From: an uncultured Eubacteriales bacterium
GTDB lineage: Bacteria > Bacillota > Clostridia > Christensenellales > Aristaeellaceae
Length of the DNA: 56,062 bases
Assembly (NCBI GenBank): GCA_902777335.1
Contig: CACYTF010000014.1
Span: forward strand, 1 to 56,062
Direction of reading: 5' to 3'
Part shown: one piece after another, positions 1 through 8,208 of the stretch
Position numbering within the stretch: position 1 is the first letter of the stretch
How the letters are laid out: each line of letters opens with the position of its first letter
Program-made: the position numbers and the translations under genes
Notes under the pieces: model-generated
The model's input: the letters and a program-made list of their open reading frames with translations, nothing else
Told to the model about the DNA's origin: nothing
Database searches by the model: none

Positions 1-102
1 TGGACTGTTTTCAGCGAGGCCGGGCCGGCAGGCCCCCGGAAGAGGTGCCCGAAGGGCGGAGAGGGGGAACTCCAATCCCACAAGTTTCCGTGATGAGCCA
101 AA

Positions 103-136
103 AATAAAGCCTGTCGCGTTGTGCGGCAGGTTTATT
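103..136. terminator. Weak hairpin, possible terminator
   Basis: An imperfect stem (CCTG-t-CGC pairing with GCG-g-CAGG, extended by AATAAA/TTTATT) sits in the otherwise featureless first 180 bases. Because the ends are A/T-rich on both strands it could end transcription from outside the window in either direction. Nothing else in bases 1-179 is recognised. Confidence 0.3.
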
Positions 137-179
137 GCTGGATGACAGCAGAGACGGTTTTCTCATTGCCATGACGGTG

Positions 180-208
180 TTGACGAAAAACCCGGAATAT
201 GCTATAGT
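180..208 (+). promoter_or_regulatory. Sigma-A promoter of the BrnT/BrnA-like pair
   Basis: The -35 hexamer TTGACG (180-185) and -10 hexamer TATAGT (203-208) are separated by 17 bp. The brnT-like start codon follows about 22 bases downstream, preceded by GGGGAGG. BrnT/BrnA operons are usually autorepressed at this position by the antitoxin; no clear palindromic operator was seen. Confidence 0.6.
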
Positions 209-229
209 GAAAAAGGGGAGGCGAAAGTG

Positions 230-559
230 ATGGCCGATGTACGATACGACCTGGAGGGCATGGGCTTTGTCTGGGATTCAGACAAAGACAGCCTCAACAG
301 GCGGAAGCACGGTATCAGCTTTGAGGTCGCCGCACACGTTTTTCTCGATACGCTGCGCCTCGATTTCCCCGACAGACAGCACAGTACACCGGAAGAGACC
401 CGCTACTTCACCATCGGTCTGGTTGAGAGCATTTTGACTGTGGTTTATTGTGAACGCGGCAATGAATTGGACCCGGATTTCCGCTTGATCTCAGCGCGAC
501 CTGCCTCGCCGGGAGAGGCACGCGCATACAACGACGCGGCGTATGGCCGCAAGCGCTGA
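230..559 (+). CDS. brnT: BrnT-family ribonuclease toxin
   Basis: Small basic protein of about 109 residues. The N-terminal FVWDSDKDSLNRRKHGISF is the characteristic BrnT opening (FEWDxxKxxxNxxKHGxxF), followed by a region with a tyrosine/arginine-rich beta core and an R-x-I-S-A-R motif near residue 88. BrnT toxins are RelE-fold RNases that block translation when freed from antitoxin. The start is the ATG at 230, spaced 8 bases from GGGGAGG; a GTG one codon earlier is possible but too close to that site. The downstream gene starts 25 bases after the stop and is the likely antitoxin. Family call is firm; activity is inferred. Confidence 0.85.
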   Translation: MADVRYDLEGMGFVWDSDKDSLNRRKHGISFEVAAHVFLDTLRLDFPDRQHSTPEETRYFTIGLVESILTVVYCERGNELDPDFRLISARPASPGEARAYNDAAYGRKR

Positions 560-584
560 CAACGCCGAAACGGAGGTGTCAACC

Positions 585-776
585 GTGGACAGAATCAAAC
601 TCTCAAAAGAGCTCACCCAGGCGCAGCTTCAGGAAATTGAATCGGCTCAAAAGCTGCCTTATGTCGAAGATGAAGATTGCCCTGAACTGGATCCCCAGAC
701 GACACCGGAATTGTGGGCGGAGATGCTGAAATCCCTCGCGGAGCGAAACCGCACCATGGCGCGAAGAATGGCCTGA
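585..776 (+). CDS. brnA: Probable BrnA-like antitoxin
   Basis: Short acidic protein of about 63 residues, directly downstream of the BrnT-type toxin. The start chosen is GTG at 585, because GGAGGT at 572-577 sits 7 bases upstream; the longer reading from 543 overlaps the toxin and has no ribosome binding site. The sequence contains a TPELWAEMLKSLAERNR segment likely to be helical. The classical C-terminal ribbon-helix-helix DNA-binding end of BrnA is not obvious, so this is called an antitoxin mainly from position and charge. An alternative is an unrelated small helical antitoxin paired with BrnT. Confidence 0.55.
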   Translation: MDRIKLSKELTQAQLQEIESAQKLPYVEDEDCPELDPQTTPELWAEMLKSLAERNRTMARRMA

Positions 777-781
777 CAATC

Positions 782-857
782 GATGACAGCGGGGACGGTT
801 CTCGCTGTCATCTTTTTCATCAAAAAGATGACAATGAGAACCGTCCCCATTGTCATC
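782..857. repeat. GGGGACGGTT-core double hairpin
   Basis: Two 31-base arms are inverted around a short spacer (782-812 and 827-857). Each arm is itself a small hairpin: GATGACAGC pairs with GCTGTCATC in the left arm, and GATGACAAT with ATTGTCATC in the right arm, each enclosing GGGGACGGTTCTC or its complement. Related copies lie at 4330, 16889 and 21548. It follows the stop of the antitoxin gene and may also end transcription. Confidence 0.85.
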
Positions 858-977
858 TTCCCTTTTTTCTCAGACAAAGGACCGGATTGCCACGTCGCTT
901 CGTTTCCCGCCTCTGCGGGAATGACGTGGCAATCCGGTCCTCATGAATCAAAGAAATCCGTCAGGATTTCAACCACA

Positions 978-1047
978 ATTCCTCATTCCTAATTCCTCAT
1001 TCCTCACTCCTACTGCCTACTGCCTCTTGCCTACTGCCTGATGCCTA
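978..1047. repeat. 7-bp tandem array (xxxCCTx heptads)
   Basis: Ten consecutive heptads in one register, such as ATTCCTC, ATTCCTA, ACTCCTA, CTGCCTA and TTGCCTA. The array runs exactly into the stop codon of the minus-strand MBL gene. Read on that gene's coding strand the heptads carry TAG and TGA triplets, and since 7 is not a multiple of 3 they give stops in every frame. Confidence 0.85.
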
Positions 1048-2568
1048 ATACTGTGTCCTCACCGACAGCTCCTTCCCGTCGGAGCTCATGAACACGCTGC
1101 CGTCGCGGTTGGGCGAGGTGATGTAGTACTTCCTGCCGTACTTGGTGATGTAGCGCAGCACGTCGGCGGCGGGCTGGCTGGCGTTATCGGTGGAGAACAC
1201 CACGATCTGGGGGTTGCACTTCTGCAGGGCGAACATCTGCTTGCCGTTGTGGTGGGGGTTTTTCAGCACGGTGGCCCGCAGGCAGCCGGGGTTGGCCTTT
1301 TCGATCTGGGTGAGCTCCGTGCCGGTGGCGTCGCCGGTCAGCAGGAAGGTGGTCTCGCCGTAGGTGAGCTTCAGCACCAGCGAGTTGCTGTTTTCGAGGC
1401 CGTCGCCGGTGTCGCAGTTGACGATGGTGATCAGGCCCAGCACCTCGAACTCGGCGTCCCCCAGGCCGAACTTCCGGCCCGGGCGCACCGTGTAGTAGGA
1501 GGCCGCCCGCGTGGCCTTGCGCTCGGCGTCATTCTCGGCGAAGTCCCGGATCTTCCGGGCGGTGCCGGAGTGGCTGACCACCACGTAGTCGGTGGGGATG
1601 GCCGCGAGGATCGCCGGCGCGCCGCCCACGTGGTCGCGGTGGGCGTGGGTGCCGATGTAGTACTTCAGGCGCGTGATGCCCTTGCTGCGCATGTAATTGG
1701 CGGCCTTCACGCCCCAGCTGTGCACGCCGGAATCGAAGAAGGCGTACTCGTCGAGGCAGCGGACCAGTATGCCGTCGTTGCGGCCGATGTTCAAAAACCA
1801 GATCTCGAAGTCGGGCCGCACCGTCAGCTCGACGCTGGCCTTCTTCTTGTTGTAGGTCTTGACGGTGACGGTGGCCGTGCCGCCCTTCAGGGCGGTCACA
1901 AGGCCCTCGTCGGAGACGCTCACGATGCCCTCCGGCTCCGCCGACCAGGTGTAGCTTCCCGTAGTGCCCGCGGGCAGCGCCGCGGTCAGCTGCAGGGTCT
2001 CGCCCAGGTTCAGCGTGGTGCGCTCGGCCTTGACGCTCACCGTCTTCGGCGCGGGTTTGACGGTCACCTTCACCTTGGCCTTCACGCCGCCCGCCTTCAC
2101 GGTGACGACGGTCGAACCCTTCCTCCTGGCGACGATCGTGCCGTGCACCGAGACGCCGGCATACCGGCTTCGGCTGGATTTGTAGGTGATCTTGCCGTAC
2201 TCCGCGTCCGCCGGCTCCACCACGGGCGCCAGGCGCAGCTTCTCGCCCACGCCCAGCACCACATTCTCCGGCACGACGATCTTCTCGGGCTGCACCGGCG
2301 CCACCGTGGGCGCCACCGTCGGTGCCGCCGTGGGCGCTACCGTCGGCGCTTCCGTGGGCTCGGCCGCCAGTTCCACGACCTACTCCTCAACCGCCAGAAC
2401 GCCGGCGCCGTCCTCCGCCCCGATCAGGGCCTCCTCCAGCGACAGCTCCGTCTCCTCCACGGGCATGTCTACGTTTTCCGAGAACAGTTCCTCTCCCGCC
2501 TCCGCCAGGCCCCCGCCCAGCGCCATCAGCACCGCCAAAACCAGGCATAATGCCTTGAAAAACCTCAT
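1045..2568 (-). pseudogene. Exported Ig-like/metallo-beta-lactamase-fold protein, interrupted by an amber codon
   Basis: The 5' segment starts at ATG 2568 and encodes a Sec signal peptide (MRFFKALCLVLAVLMALGGG then LAEAG). After 62 codons it meets TAG at 2382-2380. The same frame continues with an Ala-Pro-Thr-rich linker, two BIG2-like Ig repeats and a metallo-beta-lactamase domain carrying THAHRDHVGG, GDATG and NPHHNGK, like the ComEC-type hydrolase domain of many surface proteins of Firmicutes. A GTG at 2376 could restart translation, but the product would lack a signal. TAG is an ordinary stop for pgk and larA, so recoding is unlikely; a CAG-to-TAG change or a base error fits. ATG 2568 overlaps the stop of the upstream dehydrogenase by ATGA, showing coupling. 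Confidence 0.75.
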
Positions 2569-3953
2569 TTCGTTTCACCACTTTCCAGCTTCAAGAACCC
2601 CGCATACTCCTCCGTCAGCCCCATATCCCACAGCAGGGAGCAGGTCAGGTACTTGTCTCTTATGTCCCGCGCGCCGATGAAGGCATCCACCACGTCCTGG
2701 GTGGGAATGCCGATGTCCGCGGGGGTCAGGGGCATGCCGGTGGCGGCCATCGTGGCGCGCAGCGCGTCGTAGTCGGGCAGCTCCTCGCGGATGATCTGGA
2801 GTGTCTCGTCCCAGTGGGCGATGATGTTGTCCAGCCGCCGCGCGTGCTTGACCGGGTCGTTCTTGTGGGTCCTTTCCTCGATGGCCAGGATCTGACCGGC
2901 GGTCTTGCCGAATATGCGGCGCACCTCGCGCTCCCACTTCTCCGGGTCAAAGGCGCGCATGTGGGCCTCGGCCTTCGCCCGGTCGGGGACGGTCCCGTCC
3001 GCCAGCAGCTTGCGGTAGATCTGCATCGTCAGCAGCGTCCCCACGCCCACCTGTATGCCGTGCAGGTCGTAGGGCACGCCCCGCTCCAGCGCCATCATCT
3101 CCCACATGTGGCTGAAGTAGTGCTCCAGCCCCGAAGCCGGGCGGGAGATCTTGGCGTAGGCCATGCCGATGCCGGCCAGCACCAGCCCCTCGGCGATGGC
3201 GGCGACGGCGTCCGGGTCCCGCTCGGGGATGCGGTGGGCCACGGCCATCAGCTTCCTGAGCGCGGCGCGCATCAGCTCGGCCACGTCTTCGCAGTAGTAT
3301 TCGCCGGTCACCAGGTGGCAGATGCGCCACTCGCACACGGCGATGTACTTGGCCACCATGTCGCCAAGCCCGGCCCACAGCATGCGCATCGGCGCCTGGG
3401 CCAGTATCTCGGAATCCAGCAGTATGCCCTCCGGCCCGTGGTTGTACAGCGACACCTTCACGTGGTTCAGCTCCATGGAGCTGGAGTTGGAGGCGTAGCC
3501 GTCCATCGACGGCGCGGTGCCCACCACAGCGCAGGGCCGCCCGGTGGCGTGGGCGGCCACCTTGCACAGGTCGTTGACCACGCCGCTGCCCACGGCCAGG
3601 AACATGTCGCAGGCCGGGTCAAAGTTCATGATGATGCCGCCGGTCTCCCACTCCGCCGGGGCGATGCGGTCGCCGTCCGGCCGCTGCAGCGGCACGATGT
3701 ACACCCGGTGCTCCACGCCCGCGGCGGTCAGGAGCTCGTCCACCCGCCGGCCGGCCACTTCCCAGGTGTTGTCATCGCAGACCACGAAGGGCCGCTCCCT
3801 CCCCATCGCCGCGACCATCTCCGGCACCTCGCGGAGGATCCCCCGCCCGATGTTCAGATACTTCAGCGCGCAAACGTGCTCCCGCCCGCAGCCGCATTCA
3901 TACCCCTCCGGCCGCACCAGCTCCCTCAGGCTCATATTCGCAAAATCCGGCAA
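2565..3953 (-). CDS. araM: sn-glycerol-1-phosphate dehydrogenase (AraM family)
   Basis: About 462 residues. Catalyses NAD(P)H-dependent reduction of dihydroxyacetone phosphate to sn-glycerol 1-phosphate in the cytosol. The iron/zinc alcohol-dehydrogenase fold is visible: a nucleotide-binding AVGSGVVNDLCKVAAHATGR stretch, then GTAPSMDGYAS, and metal-ligand histidines in SGLEHYFSHMWE and DLHGIQVGVGT. Start chosen: TTG at 3953, 8 bases after GGAGG. The upstream ATG at 3995 lies inside the promoter -10 (TATAAT, 3989-3984) and cannot be in the transcript. Bacterial AraM often accompanies sugar genes; archaea use the same activity for lipid backbones. The next gene overlaps by 4 bases. Confidence 0.9.
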   Translation of the reverse strand: MPDFANMSLRELVRPEGYECGCGREHVCALKYLNIGRGILREVPEMVAAMGRERPFVVCDDNTWEVAGRRVDELLTAAGVEHRVYIVPLQRPDGDRIAPAEWETGGIIMNFDPACDMFLAVGSGVVNDLCKVAAHATGRPCAVVGTAPSMDGYASNSSSMELNHVKVSLYNHGPEGILLDSEILAQAPMRMLWAGLGDMVAKYIAVCEWRICHLVTGEYYCEDVAELMRAALRKLMAVAHRIPERDPDAVAAIAEGLVLAGIGMAYAKISRPASGLEHYFSHMWEMMALERGVPYDLHGIQVGVGTLLTMQIYRKLLADGTVPDRAKAEAHMRAFDPEKWEREVRRIFGKTAGQILAIEERTHKNDPVKHARRLDNIIAHWDETLQIIREELPDYDALRATMAATGMPLTPADIGIPTQDVVDAFIGARDIRDKYLTCSLLWDMGLTEEYAGFLKLESGETK

Positions 3954-3983
3954 AGAAAACGCCTCCCTCAATGTACTGCACCT

Positions 3984-4013
3984 ATTATAGCACATCGGGA
4001 AGGCGATTCACAA
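3984..4013 (-). promoter_or_regulatory. Sigma-A promoter of araM
   Basis: On the minus strand TTGTGA (4013-4008), an 18-bp spacer, and a perfect TATAAT (3989-3984). Its position decides the araM start, because it lies over the first codons of the longer open frame. Confidence 0.75.
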
Positions 4014-4028
4014 CCGGTTTTGAGCATG

Positions 4029-4093
4029 AGAAATGAGGAATTAGGAATGAGGGCTGAGATAATGAGGAATTAGGAATGAGGAATGAGGAATTG
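4029..4093. repeat. 7-bp tandem array (GAGGAAT/TAGGAAT)
   Basis: Heptads TGAGGAA and TTAGGAA alternate with some decay in the middle (GAGGGCT, GAGATAA). Same family as 978-1047 but in the opposite orientation. Confidence 0.8.
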
Positions 4094-4553
4094 AGGTTGA
4101 AATCCTTCGGATTTCTTTGAATGACAGGGGGCCGGGACATTGGGGACGGTCTGCGTGGAAACAAACCATTTCGCACACCTGTGCTTCCCCATCCGCAGAT
4201 GGGGAAGTACCCGCGAAGCGGGGGATAGGGTACTTATGACGAACCGCAGCGCACGACGATACGTTCAGAGGACCCCCACCACCGCAAGCGGTCCCCCTCC
4301 CCACTGCGGTGGGGAGGCAAGAGACGTTGGATGACAGCAGGGACGGTTCTCACTGTCATCTTTTTTGTCGAAAAGGTGACAATGCAAACCGTCCCCACTG
4401 TCAGGTCCCCTTGAATCCAACAAATCCCGTCATAGCCGCCGACCCGCTTCGCGTGGGCGGCGGTGCGTAAAGGGATTTGCACCTGAATTCCTAATTCCTC
4501 ATTCCTAATTCCTCATTTTCCCCCCGGCGGGCGCCGCATCGGCGCCCCTACGG
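4094..4553. repeat. Gene-free region packed with hairpins and dispersed repeats
   Basis: No credible gene. It holds perfect stem-loops at 4184-4207 (CTTCCCCATC/GATGGGGAAG) and 4296-4317 (CCTCCCCAC/GTGGGGAGG), a GGGGACGGTT-core double hairpin at 4330-4403, a GC-rich stem near 4436-4466, a heptad array at 4485-4515, and a 26-bp element at 4526-4551 that is repeated exactly at 17000-17025 and folds as GGGCGCCG/CGGCGCCC. The last element ends three bases from the larA stop codon. Confidence 0.75.
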
Positions 4554-5801
4554 CTATTCCACCCTCGGCAGCGTCGATCCGCCGTAGGGCATGGCCAGCA
4601 CGGTGGCGTCGGGGCCGAGGCGGGCCATGGCCTTGTCGAAGGCCTCCTGGGCGCTGTGGGCGGGCTTCAGGAAGATGCGCTCAACTAAGGCGTCGTCCAT
4701 GTCGCTGACCAGGTAGATCTCGGCGTTTTCCAGCACCATGGCGATGGCGGCGGCCTTGTGGCCCCCCAGCTGGAACTGGGTGCCGATGCGCTCGATCATG
4801 CTGTGGGCGGTGGGCGCGGAGAGCAGCCACTCCTCGAACACCTTGCTGCCCAGGCCCTCCTTGCAGGAGCCGATCAGTATGATGGTGCCGCCCTTCTTCA
4901 CGGCGTGCTTGGCGTTGTCCAGCGCCTTCTGGGTCTGGTACAGGTTCAGGTCCTTCGGCGCGCCGCCCTGGGACACGATCACGATGTCGGCCCGGCGGTC
5001 CAGGCGCTTCAGGTACATGCCGTCCAGGAATTTGCAGCCCTCGCGGTGGGCCTTCACCAGGTCGCCGGCCACGGCGCGCACGATCTGCTTGTGCTCGTCC
5101 AGCACCACGTTCACGATGAAGTCCACGCCCACCATCGCGGTGGCCTGCTCGATGTCCTGCCGCACGGGGTTGGTGTCCAGGTTGCCGGCGCAGGCCTCGT
5201 CCCGCACCATCATGCTGTGGTTGCACTGGATCGCCGCCGGGGTGGACACGCCGGGCATGATGGCCTTCGCGCCGCCGGAATAGCCCGCGAAGTAGTGGTA
5301 TTCGATGTTGCCCAGGCAGATGCGGCGGTCCGCCTCGGCCACCACGCGGGTGATGTCCACCGGGGTGCCGCAGTCGGTGACGCCCATGTGCACGCAGTCG
5401 TTGGGGTCGCCATCCACGCATTTGATCTCGCGGTACGCGCGCTCGCCGGCCAGGTGCGCCATCTCCTCGGGGGTGTGGCGGCGATGGCTGCCCAGCGCGA
5501 ACACCAGGGTGATGTCCTCGGGCCTGCACCCCGCCGCGTACAGCTCGTCCAGCAGCGGCGGCATGATGCGCCAGGTCGGGCAGGGCCGGGTGATGTCGCT
5601 GGTGATCACGACGATCTTCTCGCCGGGCTTCACGATCTCCCGCAGCCGCGGCGAACCGATGGGCTCCGCCAGCGCCCGGGCGACCTCCTCCTCGTTCATC
5701 AGCCCCCGGGGCACGTCGTTGGACATCAGCACGCCCATCAGGTTCTTCTCCGGCACCTCCACGGTCTGCACGCCCGTGCCAAATCCAAATTCCAATTTCA
5801 T
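4554..5801 (-). CDS. larA: LarA-family nickel-pincer racemase/epimerase
   Basis: 415 residues, the usual LarA length. The family uses the nickel-pincer nucleotide cofactor to racemise or epimerise 2-hydroxy acids. Visible signatures are SDITRPCP, ALGSHRRHTPEEM (catalytic and cofactor region), and YHYFAGYSGGAKAIMPG, which contains the lysine that binds the cofactor. LarA itself interconverts L- and D-lactate, but homologues act on malate, gluconate and other sugar acids. It ends a sugar/inositol operon, 16 bases after pgk, so a sugar acid is as likely as lactate. The cofactor genes larB, larC and larE are not in this window. Confidence 0.85.
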   Translation of the reverse strand: MKLEFGFGTGVQTVEVPEKNLMGVLMSNDVPRGLMNEEEVARALAEPIGSPRLREIVKPGEKIVVITSDITRPCPTWRIMPPLLDELYAAGCRPEDITLVFALGSHRRHTPEEMAHLAGERAYREIKCVDGDPNDCVHMGVTDCGTPVDITRVVAEADRRICLGNIEYHYFAGYSGGAKAIMPGVSTPAAIQCNHSMMVRDEACAGNLDTNPVRQDIEQATAMVGVDFIVNVVLDEHKQIVRAVAGDLVKAHREGCKFLDGMYLKRLDRRADIVIVSQGGAPKDLNLYQTQKALDNAKHAVKKGGTIILIGSCKEGLGSKVFEEWLLSAPTAHSMIERIGTQFQLGGHKAAAIAMVLENAEIYLVSDMDDALVERIFLKPAHSAQEAFDKAMARLGPDATVLAMPYGGSTLPRVE

Positions 5802-5817
5802 AAATACTCCCTACTCC

Positions 5818-7071
5818 CTAAACGGGAAACTTCTTCGCCGCGAACCGCAGCGCCTTCACCACGGGCAGCTCCTCGCCGGTGAGGAAGCGGATCAGCGCGC
5901 CGCCGCCGGTGCAGATGTAGCCCAGCTTGTCGGTGACGCCGTACTTCTTGGCCGCGGTGACGCTGTCGCCGCCGCCGACCACGGTGTAGCCCTCGGTGTC
6001 GGCCATGGACTCGAACAGCACCTTGGTGCCGTACTCGCTGGGCTCCTGCTCGAACACGCCCACGGGGCCGTTGGCGAACACGGTCTTGGCCTTCAGGATG
6101 TACTCGCGGTACAGGTTGGCGGTGCCGGTGCCGATGTCGATGGCGTTGAAGTCGGCGGGGATGGCACCGGCCAGGGCCTCCTGGCGCACGCCGTCCACCA
6201 CCTGGGCCAGGTCCACGGGCACGATGATCTTATCGGCGTACTTTTCGTAGATGCCCTTGGCCTTCTCGATGAACTCCTCGTAGCCGGACTTCACGATGAA
6301 GCCCAGCGTGCCGCTGCCGATCTCAACGCCCTGGCTGGCCAGCAGAATCTCGCCCACCAGGCCGCCGGTGAGCACGGTGTCGGCCGCGCCGGAGGACAGC
6401 ACCGTCTCCATCATCATGAACGCGTCGGAGATCTTGCTGCCGCCCAGCACGAACACGCAGGGGTGCTCGGGCTTTTCCATCAGCTCCGAGACCACGCAGT
6501 ACTCCCGCTCGAACAGACGGCCCATGGCGCTGGGCAGCACCTGCTCGAAGCCGCACAGCGTGGGCTGGTCGCGGTGGGCCGCGGCGAAGGCGTCGCACAC
6601 GTACAGGTCGGCCAGGGGGGCCAGCTTCGTGACCACCTGGGTCTGGGCCTGCTGCTCATGGGTCAGCTGCAGCTTCATCTCAAACAGCGTCTGCTCCTCG
6701 GAGCAGAAGCGCACGTTGTCCAGAAGGATGATCTCGCCGTCCTTCATGGCCTTGATGGCTTCCCGGGCGGTGGGGCCGCACACGTCCTCGATCCACTTGA
6801 CCTCGCGGCCCAGCAGCTCCGTCAGCACCTTGGCGTGGGGCCGGGTGCAGTAGAAGTTCTTGTACTCGATGTCGCTGCCCTGGTGGGCCAGCAGCACCAC
6901 CTTCGCCCCGCGGTCCGAGAGCTCCTTCACCGTGGGCGCGCAGGCCGTGATCCGCTGGATGCTCTTCAGGCTGTCGGTGGCCCGGTCCACCGGCTGGTTC
7001 ATGTCCACCCGGCACAGCACCGTCTTGCCCCGCACGTCGAACTCGTCCAGGGTGTAAATGCCGAATCTCAT
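5818..7071 (-). CDS. pgk: Phosphoglycerate kinase, archaeal-type
   Basis: 417 residues. Transfers phosphate from 1,3-bisphosphoglycerate to ADP in lower glycolysis. Family marks: CRVDMNQPVD near the N-terminus, LLDNVRFCSEE, VLGGSKISD, FANGPVGVFE and the C-terminal VVGGGDSVTA. The wording of these motifs, especially VLLAHQGSD, the long insert after NVRF and CDAFAAAHR, matches archaeal rather than typical bacterial PGK. It follows the archaeal-type GAPDH gene by 54 bases in the same operon, preceded by GGAGG. The genome probably has a second housekeeping pgk elsewhere; that is inference. Confidence 0.92.
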   Translation of the reverse strand: MRFGIYTLDEFDVRGKTVLCRVDMNQPVDRATDSLKSIQRITACAPTVKELSDRGAKVVLLAHQGSDIEYKNFYCTRPHAKVLTELLGREVKWIEDVCGPTAREAIKAMKDGEIILLDNVRFCSEEQTLFEMKLQLTHEQQAQTQVVTKLAPLADLYVCDAFAAAHRDQPTLCGFEQVLPSAMGRLFEREYCVVSELMEKPEHPCVFVLGGSKISDAFMMMETVLSSGAADTVLTGGLVGEILLASQGVEIGSGTLGFIVKSGYEEFIEKAKGIYEKYADKIIVPVDLAQVVDGVRQEALAGAIPADFNAIDIGTGTANLYREYILKAKTVFANGPVGVFEQEPSEYGTKVLFESMADTEGYTVVGGGDSVTAAKKYGVTDKLGYICTGGGALIRFLTGEELPVVKALRFAAKKFPV

Positions 7072-7125
7072 TTGAAATCCCCTCCAAAAAAGGCGGGGGA
7101 GCCCGCTCCCCCGCCACGTGTCATC

Positions 7126-8187
7126 TTACTTCTTGAACTTGCCGATGCCCAGGTACTTGTTGGTCTCGGCGGTGCCCTCCTCGCGGGTGAGCTGCATCTT
7201 CATGGAGGCGCGGATGGCGTCCATGGTCTCGGGGATGGTCACGCTCTCCTGCGGAATGTTGATGGCATACATGATGTCGTTGCCGGACTCCACGATGCTG
7301 TCCTCCCACAGGCCGATCTCGTACATGTCGCCGCGGCGGTTGCCCAGGTCGCGGGCGTACTTGAACAGGCTGGCGTTGCCCTTGAAGCCCTCGTCGATGG
7401 AGACCACGCGGATGCGCGGGTGCTTCTGGAACACGGCCAGGGCCTCTTCCTTGGTGATCTTGCGGCCGTCCTTCGCCGTGGCCAGCACGGTGATGATGTG
7501 GCCGTGGGTCACCGGGGTGTGCACCAGTATGCCGGTGGCGTTCACGTGGGGCATGATGGTCATCAGGTCCACGGCCTGGTGGCTGGGGGCCTTGTCGATC
7601 TGCAGCGCGTTGGTCAGCCCGCGATGGTAGTCGCCCGGGTCGGCCACGCGGCGGATGATGGTGATGGCCACCTTCTCCAGCCCGAAGGCGCGGTCCAGCG
7701 CGTCCACGGTGCGGATGAGGCCGGTGGTGTTGCAGCTGGTCAGCTTCAGGTAGTTCTGGCCGACGCCCTTTTCATAGTTGGCGTAGCCGTGGAAGAACAC
7801 GTCCGCCACGGAGTTCTTCTCGCCGCCCTGGAAGATGGCCTTCACGCCGTACTTGTCGTAGTAGTTCTCCTTGTTCTTGGCGCCGACGCCGCCGGGCGCG
7901 CTGTCCAGCATGATGTCCACGCTCTTGCACAGCTCCTCGAAGGTGCCCGCCACCGGGATGTCCTTCGCCTCGAAGGCGGCCTTGTCCGCCCCGTCCACCA
8001 GGTACAGCTTGTACTCCACGCCGTTGGCGCCGATCATGTCGCGCTCGCGGAGCGCCTGAAGGGAGAGGGTCGGGGCCAGGTCGGCGATGCCCACCAGCTC
8101 CATGTCGCCCTGCAGGGCCACGCCGTCCGCCAGTCTCTGTCCAATGGTGCCGTAGCCGGCCACGCCGACACGAATCTTCTTGCCCAT
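7126..8187 (-). CDS. gap: Glyceraldehyde-3-phosphate dehydrogenase, archaeal type II
   Basis: 353 residues. Oxidises glyceraldehyde 3-phosphate to 1,3-bisphosphoglycerate with NAD(P). The N-terminus RVGVAGYGTIGQRLADGVA is the Rossmann dinucleotide loop of the archaeal class. The catalytic cysteine sits in LTSCNTTGLIRT; bacterial GapA has SCTTN instead. Other class marks are SAPGGVGAKN and IIRRVADPGDYHRG. Placed between tktC and pgk, with AGGAGG before the ATG. The pairing of archaeal-type gap and pgk suggests they were acquired or kept together as a pathway-specific module. Confidence 0.92.
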   Translation of the reverse strand: MGKKIRVGVAGYGTIGQRLADGVALQGDMELVGIADLAPTLSLQALRERDMIGANGVEYKLYLVDGADKAAFEAKDIPVAGTFEELCKSVDIMLDSAPGGVGAKNKENYYDKYGVKAIFQGGEKNSVADVFFHGYANYEKGVGQNYLKLTSCNTTGLIRTVDALDRAFGLEKVAITIIRRVADPGDYHRGLTNALQIDKAPSHQAVDLMTIMPHVNATGILVHTPVTHGHIITVLATAKDGRKITKEEALAVFQKHPRIRVVSIDEGFKGNASLFKYARDLGNRRGDMYEIGLWEDSIVESGNDIMYAINIPQESVTIPETMDAIRASMKMQLTREEGTAETNKYLGIGKFKK

Positions 8188-8208
8188 CGCTAAAAACCTC
8201 CTGATATA

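Noticed and set aside
978..1047. CRISPR array suggested by regular repeats in intergenic regions
   Set aside because: Repeat unit is 7 bases with no spacers, and no cas genes are present.
1249..2550. Long plus-strand frame (433 codons) over the MBL gene
   Set aside because: Composition is H/G/V/R-rich as in antisense shadows of GC-rich genes, and the minus strand has clear domains.
3953..3995. ATG at 3995 as the araM start
   Set aside because: It overlaps the promoter -10 hexamer; the TTG at 3953 has a proper ribosome binding site.
5305..8193. Plus-strand frame of 962 codons over larA, pgk and gap
   Set aside because: Antisense shadow of three well-supported minus-strand enzymes; no motifs and biased composition.
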